Assembly (NCBI GenBank): GCA_021521415.1
Contig: JAIQDT010010138.1
Span: forward strand, 1 to 64,000
Source of the DNA: Bidens hawaiensis
Lineage: Eukaryota > Streptophyta > Magnoliopsida > Asterales > Asteraceae
DNA: 64,000 nt
Reading direction: 5' to 3'
The translations under genes and the position numbers were made by a program. Positions 20,908 through 30,607 of the stretch are shown in pieces; the stretch's first letter is position 1, and each line of letters opens with the position of its first letter. The notes beneath the pieces were generated by a model. It searched no databases and was not told where the DNA came from. It saw nothing but the letters and a program-made list of their open reading frames with translations.

Positions 20908-22478
20908 CTATAAAAGAATTTAACAAAGTTCAATTTAGTATTTTCGATATCAATAAATTTTAATCTTTAATACCCTTTGATGTCTCCAAGAAAATTATTG
21001 ATTAAAATCTAGAATCCAACGTTTCATTCAAATAGGGATCTTTATCCTACTATTCAAATTAACAAGGTAGTCAACGTTTGACAATTGCAACCCTTTGCAA
21101 CTTCTAGTTTTATGGGATCGGTTAAACATCATATGTTTAGTTGGCATGTTTAATCCCATCAACAAATTTGAACGCCATGTGCCGATGAACATCACATGGT
21201 TTCAAATCAACTCGTCCTACTTACATACACGTGTGAGTTTACACATACAAGTGGTTAGGTGACCCTCATTCCAAAAGTATTGTAAAACCACCTCAAGATC
21301 ACAAGTTTTCTTGAATGTGGTTAGGTGAATTTATCCCCACATCAAGTCCACAAGTGACTTAAGTGACGTATAAAAGGATGGTGTTCAACTTGTTTTAAAA
21401 GGGATTTTAGTTTTCAAAATTCTAGATTGGAAAACTATATAATGTACCTTCCATTTGCATGCATTCAAATGTATGGTACCTTTGAAAATCAATTTTCAAA
21501 TTCCTTTAAATAAAACCCATTTTATTATGAAATCATTAATATTTAATAAAACCAATTTTATCACTTAATAATTTCAAAGGAATCACTTTTATGCTAGTTG
21601 TCGATTTTAATTGTTAACATCCAAACATGACAAAACAATAAAATTATAACAACCATACAAGCATAAAATATTATCACATATCCATAACCATAGCCACCTA
21701 AAGAGACAACACTTGTCGACTGAAACAAGTGTGTCAAAAGGTCTCTCCTAAGGGACGAGAATGACAAAATGCATGTGTCGGTGAACTCCCACTTGATCCC
21801 GCATCCATATGATTCAAGTGTCCACCTTGTGCTGTGACTTTTCCACTTTATTTGGGCTTCCTCTTGGGCTCCAACTTCAGCTCCTAGCTTCCATGGGCCT
21901 CCAAGTTTGGGGTTTGGCCATTGGGCTAAAATCCCATCTTGGACTATGAAGTCCATTAAGGCCCAAAACCAAAACCGTAACTTTGTTGCTTCTTCTTTTA
22001 AAAAAAACATACCCTAATACATTTTTCTCTAGTAAAAGAAATACAACTAATCTACTTATTATTACAAACCAATATGAAATGAATAAATAGATTACAAACC
22101 CAAATAAATGAATATTTCAACCATATTGAATAAACCGAACAAATCACAACATAAACACACATCCAAAGGTCATGGCTAGGTTATGCACATCCAAATATGC
22201 AAGGTCTTAGAAGACCAAAATGGTTCCCCTCTTACCCATAAAACTTTCGACCAAGAGAAATAAAACCGAAAGTTTCGGGTTTTATCCAAACAAAATAATT
22301 AATCATCCAAATGACTTAATTCATCAAGATCATCACATGCATGTAAAGAATAATCTTGAGGAACCAAGGGGTAACCAAAAGCCAAAAAACTTCCGGCCAT
22401 ATGGTGAACCACACCATAAAACCCGAAAATTTTTAGATCTATGAAGCATGCATCCGTATAAGCGGCTCTTGATGCCAT
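20908..22478 (-). other. N leader and primer-binding site
   Basis: About 1.55 kb separate gag from the 5' LTR. The primer-binding site TGGCATCAAGAGCCGC (minus strand, 22477-22462) is a Met-type variant one base from the LTR. A 138-codon open frame (22010-21594, MFFLKEEATKLRFWF) has no recognisable domain, and I do not claim it as a gene. Confidence 0.75.
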
Positions 22479-23307
22479 TGTTGGGTTTTAGCAAGATTAT
22501 CAAAGTCCAAAATAACCATTTATTAAGGAAAACACAGCGGAAATAAAGTATTTAAATCTTGTTAACCATTACACATAAACCCGTTTATGTAAAACCCAAA
22601 GCCCGGATCCATATACGAATATGCATGCTATCAAAACACAACCATAGATTGTAAACATATATACCTTCAAGTCTACGGATTCGAAGGAGATGAATGAGGT
22701 TGAACGACTAGAATCCAAAGGAGGAATCCTCAAGCTTGTATACCCGACAAGCTCCAACAAACACCTAGGTTGCTAGGATCCAAAACACTTGCAAGAACAC
22801 CCTTGTTCTTCTTCTTCTCGGTTCCGAATGGAGAGAAAAGAGAGAGAGCAATGTGTGTGTGCGCGAGAGTATGGTTGTTTTTCTCCAAGAAAAGTGATCT
22901 CCCAATCAACAATCATGCATGCTTTGAAAGAATAAAAGGAGGAGAGAGAAGAGGGAGGAATTTTCCCACCCAAATTTCAAATCCACTTTTAATTACTTAC
23001 ATTTTATTTACTTATGGTACTTATGTTATAAAACATATCATAAGTAACATGCAATATGTTATTTAACCAATTTAAATAACATCTCTCAAAATATAAATTA
23101 TCCATACAATTTATTTAACACACAAATGCAAATATTTAGAAAACCATTTTCCAAATATTATAAGTGTTGATAATCATTACTTAGATCATATCTAATAATA
23201 ATTATCGTGGTTTTTGTCTAGATTGTTATTGGGTATGACCCGACTTGGATCAATACGTACTAGCCACATCAACTCTAATATGTCTCTTGGGCAGATTGAT
23301 TCCAACA
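22479..23307 (-). repeat. 5' LTR of N
   Basis: It is the partner of 15300-16137, starting TGTTGGAATCAATCTG at 23307 and ending AAAACCCAACA at 22479 beside the primer-binding site. Confidence 0.93.
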
Positions 23308-23580
23308 ACACACATTATGTTTTCAAACGTGAATCCTCGAAAGGTTATTCATGTAAATGAAACACATGGTCAAGTAAAAACAAAATTTATTCCAACTGAG
23401 CCCATATGTAAGAACACAAATTCAAACATTGTTCAAGCTACTTATCTAAGACGAAAGTCTAAGAAGCCGGTAACTTATTCTCAAGTTGCTGAACAACAGT
23501 TGAAATCTGTTCAAGTTAATGATCAAAGAGAAACCCAAAAGGTGCCCAAGACTGAGGCCTGGGCTGCCTTTTTGAACTAA
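23308..23580 (+). pseudogene. C1 gag end, after insertion N
   Basis: C1 resumes with the second ACACA. The readable frame (MFSNVNPRKVIHVNETHGQVKTKFIPTEP, then EAWAAFLN and a stop) is the Gag-protease linker; AWVSLFH and AWAAFLN-type endings also occur in C2 near 55640. The frame does not match that left of N, so another indel exists in C1. Confidence 0.7.
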
Positions 23581-23598
23581 TCATTTTCTTTTGTGTGT

Positions 23599-23849
23599 AG
23601 GGTACATCCAAGACTATGTCTGGTGAAAACTGGATATTGGATAGTGGATGTTCTCGTCATATCACTGGAAATATCAACCTCTTAACAAATGTGAGAAATA
23701 TTCAAGGGGGTTATGTAGCGTTTGCTGGGAATTCTAGGGGCATGATCACAAAAGAAGGTGAAGTTTCAAATGGTCATATTACTTTTGAAAAGGTCAATTA
23801 CTGTGACAAGGTGGACCATAATTTACTGTTAAAGAGTGTCTTATCTTGA
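23599..23849 (+). pseudogene. Copia C1 protease
   Basis: NWILDSGCSRHITGN shows the DSG active site of Copia aspartic protease, followed by GGYVAFAGNSRGMITKEGEV. The frame breaks after HNLLLKSVLS (23847). Confidence 0.88.
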
Positions 23850-24959
23850 AACAGGGATATGTGATACCCGAGGACATGATTATCATGAGATCACCTCGAT
23901 CAAATGATATTTATGTCTTAAATATGAGTTCTAAAGTATCAACGTTTATCGAAACATGTTTTGTCTCCAAAGCAATCGAGAAGGTTTCTATTCTATGGCA
24001 TCGTAGAATGGGTCACATACATGTTTGAAAGATGAATTATTTAATGGCTAATGAATTAGTTGAGGGTGTCTCGTTGAAGAACTTTAAGTTATCTGATCAC
24101 TGCATTGCATGCAAGAAGGGTAAGCAAAAGACAAAGTCTCATCCTTCTAAGTTATTGAATTCCATTGATACTCCTCTTGAACAACTTCATATGGATCTGT
24201 TTGGTCCTGTGAATCATGCAAGTATCTCTGGGATTGGTATTGTCTTGTTGTCACCGATGATTACTCAAGATACTCATGGGTGTTATTTATGAGTTCAAAG
24301 GATCAAACTCCGGTTTTGGTACAAAACCTTATTACTAAGATCGAATCACTATACAAATACAGGGTGAGGAGAATTTGAGTGATAATGGTATTGAATTCAA
24401 AAACACTATATCGGATTTCTTTTGCATTCAAAAAGAAATTCATCGAGAATATAGTGCACCCTATGTACCACAACAAAATGGTGTTGCTGAACGGAAGAAT
24501 AGAACATTGATTGAAGCTGCAAGAACTATGCTTGCTGATTCTAAGCTTCCCGTCCAATTCTGGAATGAGGCGGTGAATACAGCTTGTTATACCCTCAATC
24601 GGGCTCTAACTGTTAAGAGACTCAAGAAAACAAGTTATGAGCTTTTAAACAATCGAAATCCTAACTTAAAGTATTTGGAACCGTTTGGGTGTCCTTGTCC
24701 AATGCTGAAGAAGGATGCGAGTAAGTTTGAAGAAAAAGGCATTGAAGGATATTTCTTGGGATATGCGTCTCCAAAGAAAAGAGTATTTAATTTCACTTCT
24801 GTGTTTGTTGAGGAATGGTATCACGTAGACTGTCAAAAGTACACCACACCTCCTCAAGGGAAAGTTCCCGACTGGATTTTTGACTATGATGGCTTATTTA
24901 ATTCATTTATTCCATCAACTGAAAAACATAGACGAAGATCTGGTTCGAGCATACTTTGA
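23846..24959 (+). pseudogene. Copia C1 pre-integrase and integrase
   Basis: Frames in order: 23846-24028, with LWHRRMGHIHV from the HHCC region; 24032-24292, with CIACKKGKQKTKSHPS and the first catalytic Asp in LHMDLFGPV; and 24375-24959. The last frame has the second Asp (SDNGIEFKN) and the Glu (NGVAERKNRTLIEAARTM), then the C-terminal blocks YLEPFGCPC and GYFLGYASPKKRVFN. Catalytic residues are intact but the frame is broken at least three times. Confidence 0.9.
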
Positions 24960-25815
24960 AGATCATTTGGCCATTCCAAGATTTTCAATTTCTAATGATG
25001 TTGAAGCTACAACCACTACTCCAACTGAAAATCCATGTGATGATAATCAGGTTGATAATGTATCTACATCTTCTGATGACAATCAAGCTAATGATACAGT
25101 TATTGAACTTGAAAATGATAATGTTTCATCTCCTAAACTTGGTGAACATTACACTAACTTATTTGATAATGTTGTTGTTCCTGAGAATCCCACTCTTTGG
25201 ATTCATAATTATCATCCACAGGAAAACATCATTGGAGAACTTGATGTGGGCATTCAAACACGTCATCAAGTTGCTTCGTCAAGTGAGAATAACGTATTGT
25301 GTGCTTAAGCAGATTTACATTCCTCTGGAATTGTAAATGTTGCTAAATTCACTTTCTTTCTATCCCAAGTTGAGCCAACGACGCCAGTATAGCTCTTCAA
25401 GATCCTTCTTGGGTAGAAGCTATGCAAAAAGAATTACAACAATTTGCATGTTTGGGTGTTTGGGATTTAAATGACAAACCTGCTCGAGTCAAGAAAGCTA
25501 TTCCGACTAAGTGGGTATTTAAGTGTAATAAAGACGATTGAGGTGTGATCGTACGAAACAAGGCACGATTAGTGGTGAAAGGTTTTCATCAGCAAGAGGG
25601 TATTGATTATACTGAAGTGTATGCACCAGTTGCAAGATTAGAGTCTATTTGAATCTTTCTGGCGTATGCTACTTATAAGAATATCAAGGTCTATCAAATG
25701 GATGTTAAATTTGCTTTTCTCAATGGTGAACTACACGGGGAAGTGTTTGTTTTACAGCCTCCTGGTTTTGAAGATCCTGATTATCTGGACCGAGTTTACT
25801 GATTAAACAAGGCCC
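24960..25815 (+). pseudogene. Copia C1 linker and N-terminal half of RT
   Basis: An acidic linker (to 25308) and the pre-RT block (PQENIIGELDVGIQTRHQ) lead to [80 protein letters not shown] and PPGFEDPDYLDRVY, with in-frame stops near 25540, 25648 and 25799. The sequence leaves Copia after LNKA, just before the expected LYGL block, so the YVDD site and everything after it are missing here. C2 shows what should follow (57869 onward). Confidence 0.88.
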
Positions 25816-25818
25816 GGC
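25811..25818. other. Right inversion junction: Copia C1 RT fused to Gypsy A integrase
   Basis: Left of here the reading is Copia LNKA. Right of it the reading is Gypsy [22 protein letters not shown]. The bases GGCCCGGCG cover the switch, and there is no filler sequence. The partner is 4262-4269. Confidence 0.78.
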
Positions 25819-26258
25819 GACGACCAATGGAGTTCAACGTTGCTGACAATGTGATGCTCAAGGTCTCTCCTTGGAAAGGAATTATTCGTTTTAGGAAGAG
25901 AGGGAAGTTAAGTCCAAGGTATATTGGACCATTTAAGATTGTGGATCTTGTGGGTGAAGTGTCTTATAAGCTAGAATTACCCGAAGAGTTAGAAGGAATT
26001 CATCCAACCTTCCATGTTTCTCATCTGAGGAAATGTCTGGCTGATGACACGTCTCATGTGCCATTGGTAGACATCGAGGTTGATGAACAGCAGAACTACA
26101 TTGAGCAACCTATAGAGATAGTTGACCTCAAGGAAAAGCAACGTTGTCGTAAAGTTATCCCTTTGGTAAAAGTAATATGGAAGCATTGCAAAGGATCAGA
26201 CACTACTTGGGAAGTTGAAGAAGATATGCGCAAGTTTTACCCAAAGTTGTTTAGGTAA
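25816..26258 (+). pseudogene. Gypsy A integrase C-terminus (open fragment)
   Basis: It is open from the junction to the TAA at 26256-26258. Blocks are [53 protein letters not shown] and a chromodomain-like tail [32 protein letters not shown]. The same tail is present in D (51500-51620), and in the family it is thought to guide integration. The catalytic core is missing. The usual start is lost, so the ATG at 25827 is only incidental. Confidence 0.9.
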
Positions 26259-26263
26259 TGGTT

Positions 26264-26300
26264 AGGTTTCGAGGACGAAACCTCTTTAAGGAGGGAAGAC
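26264..26300 (+). other. Hairpin and polypurine tract of Gypsy A
   Basis: AGGTTTCG (26264-26271) pairs with CGAAACCT (26276-26283) around an AGGA loop, five bases after the stop codon. The purine tract AAGGAGGGAAGA follows (26288-26299), then the LTR. D has the same arrangement with a different stem sequence. Confidence 0.75.
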
Positions 26301-26462
26301 TTGTAACATCCTACTTTTGAGATAATATATAAAAGAGAATTAAGTTTGTTTATATTGTGTTAATATTTAATTAAGTTAAATGAAATAGAAGAATATGGAC
26401 TTGGTTAATGAAAGATGGAATAAGGGATGGTTATGGGCCTTAGGTTCATGGGCTTAAAAGAG

Positions 26463-26470
26463 TATAAATA
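26463..26470 (+). promoter_or_regulatory. TATA box of the Gypsy A 3' LTR
   Basis: TATAAATA in AGAGTATAAATACTCC, followed within 20 bp by CCCTAAAACCC telo-box-like repeats. The arrangement is conserved in the partner LTR. Confidence 0.7.
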
Positions 26471-26989
26471 CTCCTTAAACCTCCCTAAAACCCTAAAACC
26501 CTCATTTTCTTTTCTTTCAAGCCTCCTACACACTCTAAAACACACACAAACACCTCCTAGTATACGGTCGCGACCGAGAGAGAGATCCAAGACCAAACTG
26601 AGCTTAGATTCTTGAAAATCTTGGTTATACAAGCTAGATACGACCAGTGAAGCATAGTGAAGCTAACCCGTAGCTTTTAGCGTGATAAAGGTATGCCCTT
26701 TACACTTAAAGGTTACGTTTTAATGAATGGTTTGCCCTAAAATTTAAACCTAGAGCAAATCGGGTATAGATGTGTCAGAAAAATGTAAACTTGATGATGA
26801 ATATGAACTTGATGACCCCACTGCTATGTATAGTCCATTTGGAACCCTAGACCTAGCTTAAATGCATTCAAAACCAATAGAGGCTCAAACATTATAATAC
26901 CCGAACCAGAACTTAGGACAAGGATGATATGGAAATGATTAAAAGATGATAAAATACTAAAATGGAAGTTTGGGTATTTATATAATTAT

Positions 26990-27830
26990 GGTAATAAGGA
27001 TAAATATTATCGGACAACCTACACTAGACGTATTCGAGTTACCATTCGAATACAATGAACCCTTGGTGTACTCGAACACACGGTTCAAATAGAAAGAATG
27101 AAAGAGGGACGAAAAGGAAGGGAAACGAGATACATTGCAACTCGAATACAAGATCGCATACACAGGCCATTCGCATACAACATGTACTCGAAAACAATAT
27201 GTATTCGAATACATTGTGTATAATACACAATGTATTTGAATACACCATGCATTCTCATACATTGTGTGTTTGTATACTACATGTCCTTTGTGTGCAATAT
27301 GGTTCGAATAAAATTGTATTCTAATAAGCCTCCATTCAAATAAAACAAGGAAAGACAGAAAAATGTACAAGGGATAACCATTAGAATACACTACTCTACA
27401 AAGGCTTATCCGAATACATTAGAGTGTAAACCTAAAATGTATTCTAGCCGTGGCCATTCGAATACATATAAGATATCGAATACAATTGTACACTAACATC
27501 AAGTCATTCATATACATTAGTGATGAACATGAATTATATTCCAACATCTAAGTCGTTCAAATACATGGATGTTTGAATGTAGTTTCTATTCTAAATTAAT
27601 GATATTCGAATAAAATGATGATTGATCAAAGTTGACCATTAGAATACAATAACAATCGAATACATTTCACTTAGACACGATGCTAATAGGATACCATCCT
27701 ATTGGATTAAATAAAAGAAAGGGAGATAGAAAGAATACACAATGAATTCGAATACAAAGTGTATTCGAATACAAAGTGTATTTGAATACAATGTGTATTT
27801 GAATGCAAATGTATTCTAAATGGTTGGGGA
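26990..27830. repeat. Dispersed TATTCGAATA-type words in the A 3' LTR
   Basis: This is the counterpart of 8430-9130. Tight clusters such as GTATTCGAATACAAAGTG repeat at 27755-27785, with one-base variants throughout. Confidence 0.8.
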
Positions 27831-28286
27831 CACTCAATTAGAATATACCAGACTTAGCCATTTTGCTGAAACCTAAGGAATGTGATCAGGGCAAGCATTG
27901 ATGCACGTAATTAATGTACAGTTAGTCGAGCTAAACTAAAGAAAAGAATAACCGTTAACGGGGAACGTAACAGGATTCAGGTGAGTTTCTAGCCCTACTT
28001 CCTTGTTATGTTTTCAGGGCTGTGTGCATACTCAATGTGAAAGTTAATACACTTACCTTAAATGGTATGTGTATGCTATAATGATTGATGTAATAGTATG
28101 TACGAATGTTATGAATGAATGCTTGTCAGTACGTGAACGATCTTCGGATATTACACGTATTGTCAAGGATGGTAATACATAGTATGCCTAGTATGAAATA
28201 TGTATGTATGAAAGTACGTAATGGAATGGGTATGTACAAAAGTACGATTATATAAAGATAGATGTGTATGGAAGGTATGGTTAGAA

Positions 28287-28535
28287 AGGGAACCGACCCT
28301 GGTAATGTCGGATAATGTAGGGAACTGACCCTAATAATGTCGGTGAATATAGGGAACCGACCCTAATAATGTCGGAGAATGAAGGGAACCGACCCTAATA
28401 ATATCGGAGAATGAAGGGAACCGACCCTAATAATATCGGAGAATGTGGGGAACCGACCCTAATAATATCGGTGATGTAGGGAACCGACCCTAACAATATC
28501 GGCGAATGTAGGGTACCGACCCTAACAATATCGCG
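28287..28535 (+). repeat. About eight copies of a 32-bp repeat in the A 3' LTR
   Basis: The unit GGGAACCGACCCTAATAAT plus TCGG and GAATGTA is repeated with few changes. The last copies carry AACAATATCG. Confidence 0.88.
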
Positions 28536-28987
28536 AAGGTTATAGGGTTGTATATATTTAAAATATAAATGAATGAAAGAAAGAATGAATGTATGTATAT
28601 ATGTAAGTAAGAATGAAGTTATGTATCTTCGGATATGTAATTACGTAAGTATGTGAATGAAAGGTATAATTGCTTAATTAACTAGAACTCACTCAGCGTA
28701 GCTGACTTTTAGTATGCACGCAGGTGAGTAGAATGAGGCAGCTAGCTTGAGGAGGGCACATGGTGGATGAATGAAAAGCTGGCATCTGAAGACTCATGAT
28801 GTTTTAATAATTAATGGTCTATTTTGAATGACAAAGTTTGAATTACGTTAAGACAATGTTTGAAGGATATGTAATATATGTTGATGTTTTTATATTACGC
28901 GTAAAGTTTTAATTAACTCTGATATTTAGAACTATGTTTATGAGTAAATCCAACGCTAAAGTAGTGCACCGGGATCGGGGCCTTACA

Positions 28988-28992
28988 CTTCA
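28988..28992. other. Target-site duplication of Gypsy A, 3' side
   Basis: CTTCA. The intact G LTR at about 34636-34645 shows the same target (TTACTTCATAAAAG) without an insertion. Confidence 0.75.
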
Positions 28993-29795
28993 GAAAAGTT
29001 GTTTCAAAAATATGAGTGTAATTAACCCCAATTTCAAATAAACCCTACAAATCATCAATCACATTAACTAAGGATTGTTAAGATGATTCATGTTGGGGTT
29101 ACTGCTATATGAGCAAAGATGATTATAACTTATGAATCAATTACCTCGTACACTGACACGACGATGGTTAATTTGCGAAGAACAGAGCCAGCCACGGAGG
29201 ATCAAGAACACGATTAGACAGACAAATATAATCCAATTAACTATGGGGTTATATACGACGATGGTATAAGGATGTTAACTGCAAGGTTAATTGAGTTTTA
29301 CGATCGTTTAAATGAAATACAAATTATATTTAGGGTCGGCTTCGTATAAAACGCATTGCAGATAGGAATTGATTCGAATTAACACAGTTTTATTATGTTA
29401 GTTAGGCCAAAAAAAGAAGTACATAACAACTTTTGATTAAATCCTATAATGGATGCGAGAATTGAGGTCCAAGATGCGATATTTTATACACAGGTACGTA
29501 ATATGGGTATAGGGTTTGGGTCAGATCTTGGGTAAACGGATTTGAGTAACAGGTTAGACGGGTTAATATAAAAATTTGCACTTTAACTCTTCTAATATGG
29601 GAACGAAATTATATTTGGATAAAATCTTAGTTTAAGGTAACTTTTGGATATAATCCAAAGTTAATTATTATATATAATAAACAATATTAATAAACTACTG
29701 AATGCTCGATATATTTATCGTTTAAATTTCCCAAATGTGTGAAAGGGTCGGTTAACGTATAAGAATAATAATTAGAAAAAAACCGAGTTGTTACA
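28988..29795 (-). repeat. Start of the G 3' LTR (LTR1), cut by Gypsy A
   Basis: About 808 bp match 34636-35445 closely (TGTAACAACTCGG at the outer end). The next 984 bp of this LTR lie inverted at 9852-10835. The last roughly 409 bp should lie beyond C1, outside the window. Confidence 0.88.
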
Positions 29796-30607
29796 GTCTC
29801 CCATACTTTAGGGAATTTCGTCCTGAACTTAGAGTACACTATAACAACAACATTAATTAAAAAAATAAATATAATAGTTTTAAATATGATTTAAAGCTAA
29901 TCATAATACAAAACTTTGAATAGTTGAAACAACGCTCCAAATGATAATCTAATAAGGGCACTTATATATATGATGTGTCAGCGGCGTATCCACCATGTCC
30001 TTATCATGTTTACATTTGTACCATTATCTCAACTACTTACGATTCTATATTATGACACACAATTATCCGGATTATGATTTCCATGAGAGGGCTTTGGTAA
30101 TTCCGTATCGACCCGTAATTATTTAGATCGTCAGATGGTCTACATAACTCGTTCCATTGTGTGGTTTACAAAACATTTTAAGAACATGATTTTAAGAAAC
30201 AAGAGTTTTAAGGAGTTTTAATTTTAACACTAGAAAGTCACCAATGAATAAAACAATTTCAAAAGTTGCAGTGGATTTAATAAAGCAAAAAAAAATTTCT
30301 AAGACATCTTTTAAACGTAAAATATTAGTATTTCAAGTTGAAAAACAGTTAACTAATTAATAGTTGAGGTGAATGGATTGTGATGAATGAAGGATAGAAA
30401 ACTAAGATATAAGTAGACTTTAGCAAACAATTTATATAAATAAAAGAAACTTCATTCATGAGTTAAATGATGTAAAATATAAATAGTTCAAATGAGAAAT
30501 AATCCAAGTCCATAAAGAGGCGTTACAATCATAGTTAAGAAAAAAAAACAAGATACAATTAAGATAGATAAAGGAAACGAAAAAAATCTTCGGGGTCCTT
30601 AAGCAGT
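29796..30607 (-). other. G polypurine tract and 3' non-coding region
   Basis: AAAGTATGGGAGAC (minus strand) abuts the LTR, with GGACGAAATTCC upstream of it, the same landmark as in A and D. The other roughly 770 bp up to gag are A+T-rich with no ORF. In a complete element, pol would lie here. Confidence 0.75.

Larger units (their letters stand above)
15300..23307 (-). mobile_element. N: complete Copia inserted into C1 gag
   Basis: The element is 8008 bp with two LTRs (15300-16137 and 22479-23307) that look roughly 97 per cent identical by eye, and perfect ACACA target duplications. On the minus strand the order is 5' LTR (right), primer-binding site, leader, gag, protease, integrase, RT, RNase H, non-coding tail, polypurine tract, 3' LTR (left), the canonical Copia order. 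All coding domains are present but carry several stops and frameshifts. Confidence 0.95.
10836..25815 (+). mobile_element. C1, 5' part: Copia from 5' LTR to mid-RT, split by element N
   Basis: Order: 5' LTR (10836-11344), Met primer-binding site, leader full of TTCGTTA words, gag (12342-15299), insertion N (15300-23307), end of gag, protease, integrase, and RT up to the residues LNKA, where it switches to Gypsy A integrase at about 25815. It was inserted into the G LTR: the preceding CTTTA (10831-10835) is the probable target copy. The remaining RT and most of RNase H are missing, and the tail is at 2873-4269 on the other strand. Confidence 0.85.
25816..28987 (+). mobile_element. A, 3' part: Gypsy integrase C-terminus and 3' LTR
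   Basis: It contains the end of integrase, a hairpin, a polypurine tract and the 3' LTR. The LTR is the same family as 7476-9851, and the CTTCA after it matches the target copy beside that LTR. With the 21.5-kb segment flipped, the two parts form one Gypsy element lacking most of RNase H and integrase. Confidence 0.85.
26302..28987 (+). repeat. 3' LTR of Gypsy A
   Basis: It starts TGTAACATCCTACTTTTGAG and ends GGCCTTACA, 2686 bp. It is the same family as 7476-9851 and collinear with it, with many differences. Confidence 0.9.

Noticed and set aside
21594..22010. 138-codon minus-strand frame in the N leader
   Set aside because: It has an ATG, but no recognisable domain, composition typical of chance and no counterpart elsewhere in the window.
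4262..25818. Two unrelated half-elements side by side instead of an inversion
   Set aside because: This would not explain why the G LTR pieces at 9852-10835 and 28988-29795 are adjacent in LTR2, opposite here, and flanked by matching CTTCA copies. An assembly error remains possible and is stated in the finding.
27055..27391. Overlapping frames of 70-137 codons on both strands in the A 3' LTR (also 8651-9182)
   Set aside because: They follow the self-complementary TATTCGAATA words, which leave several frames open by composition.
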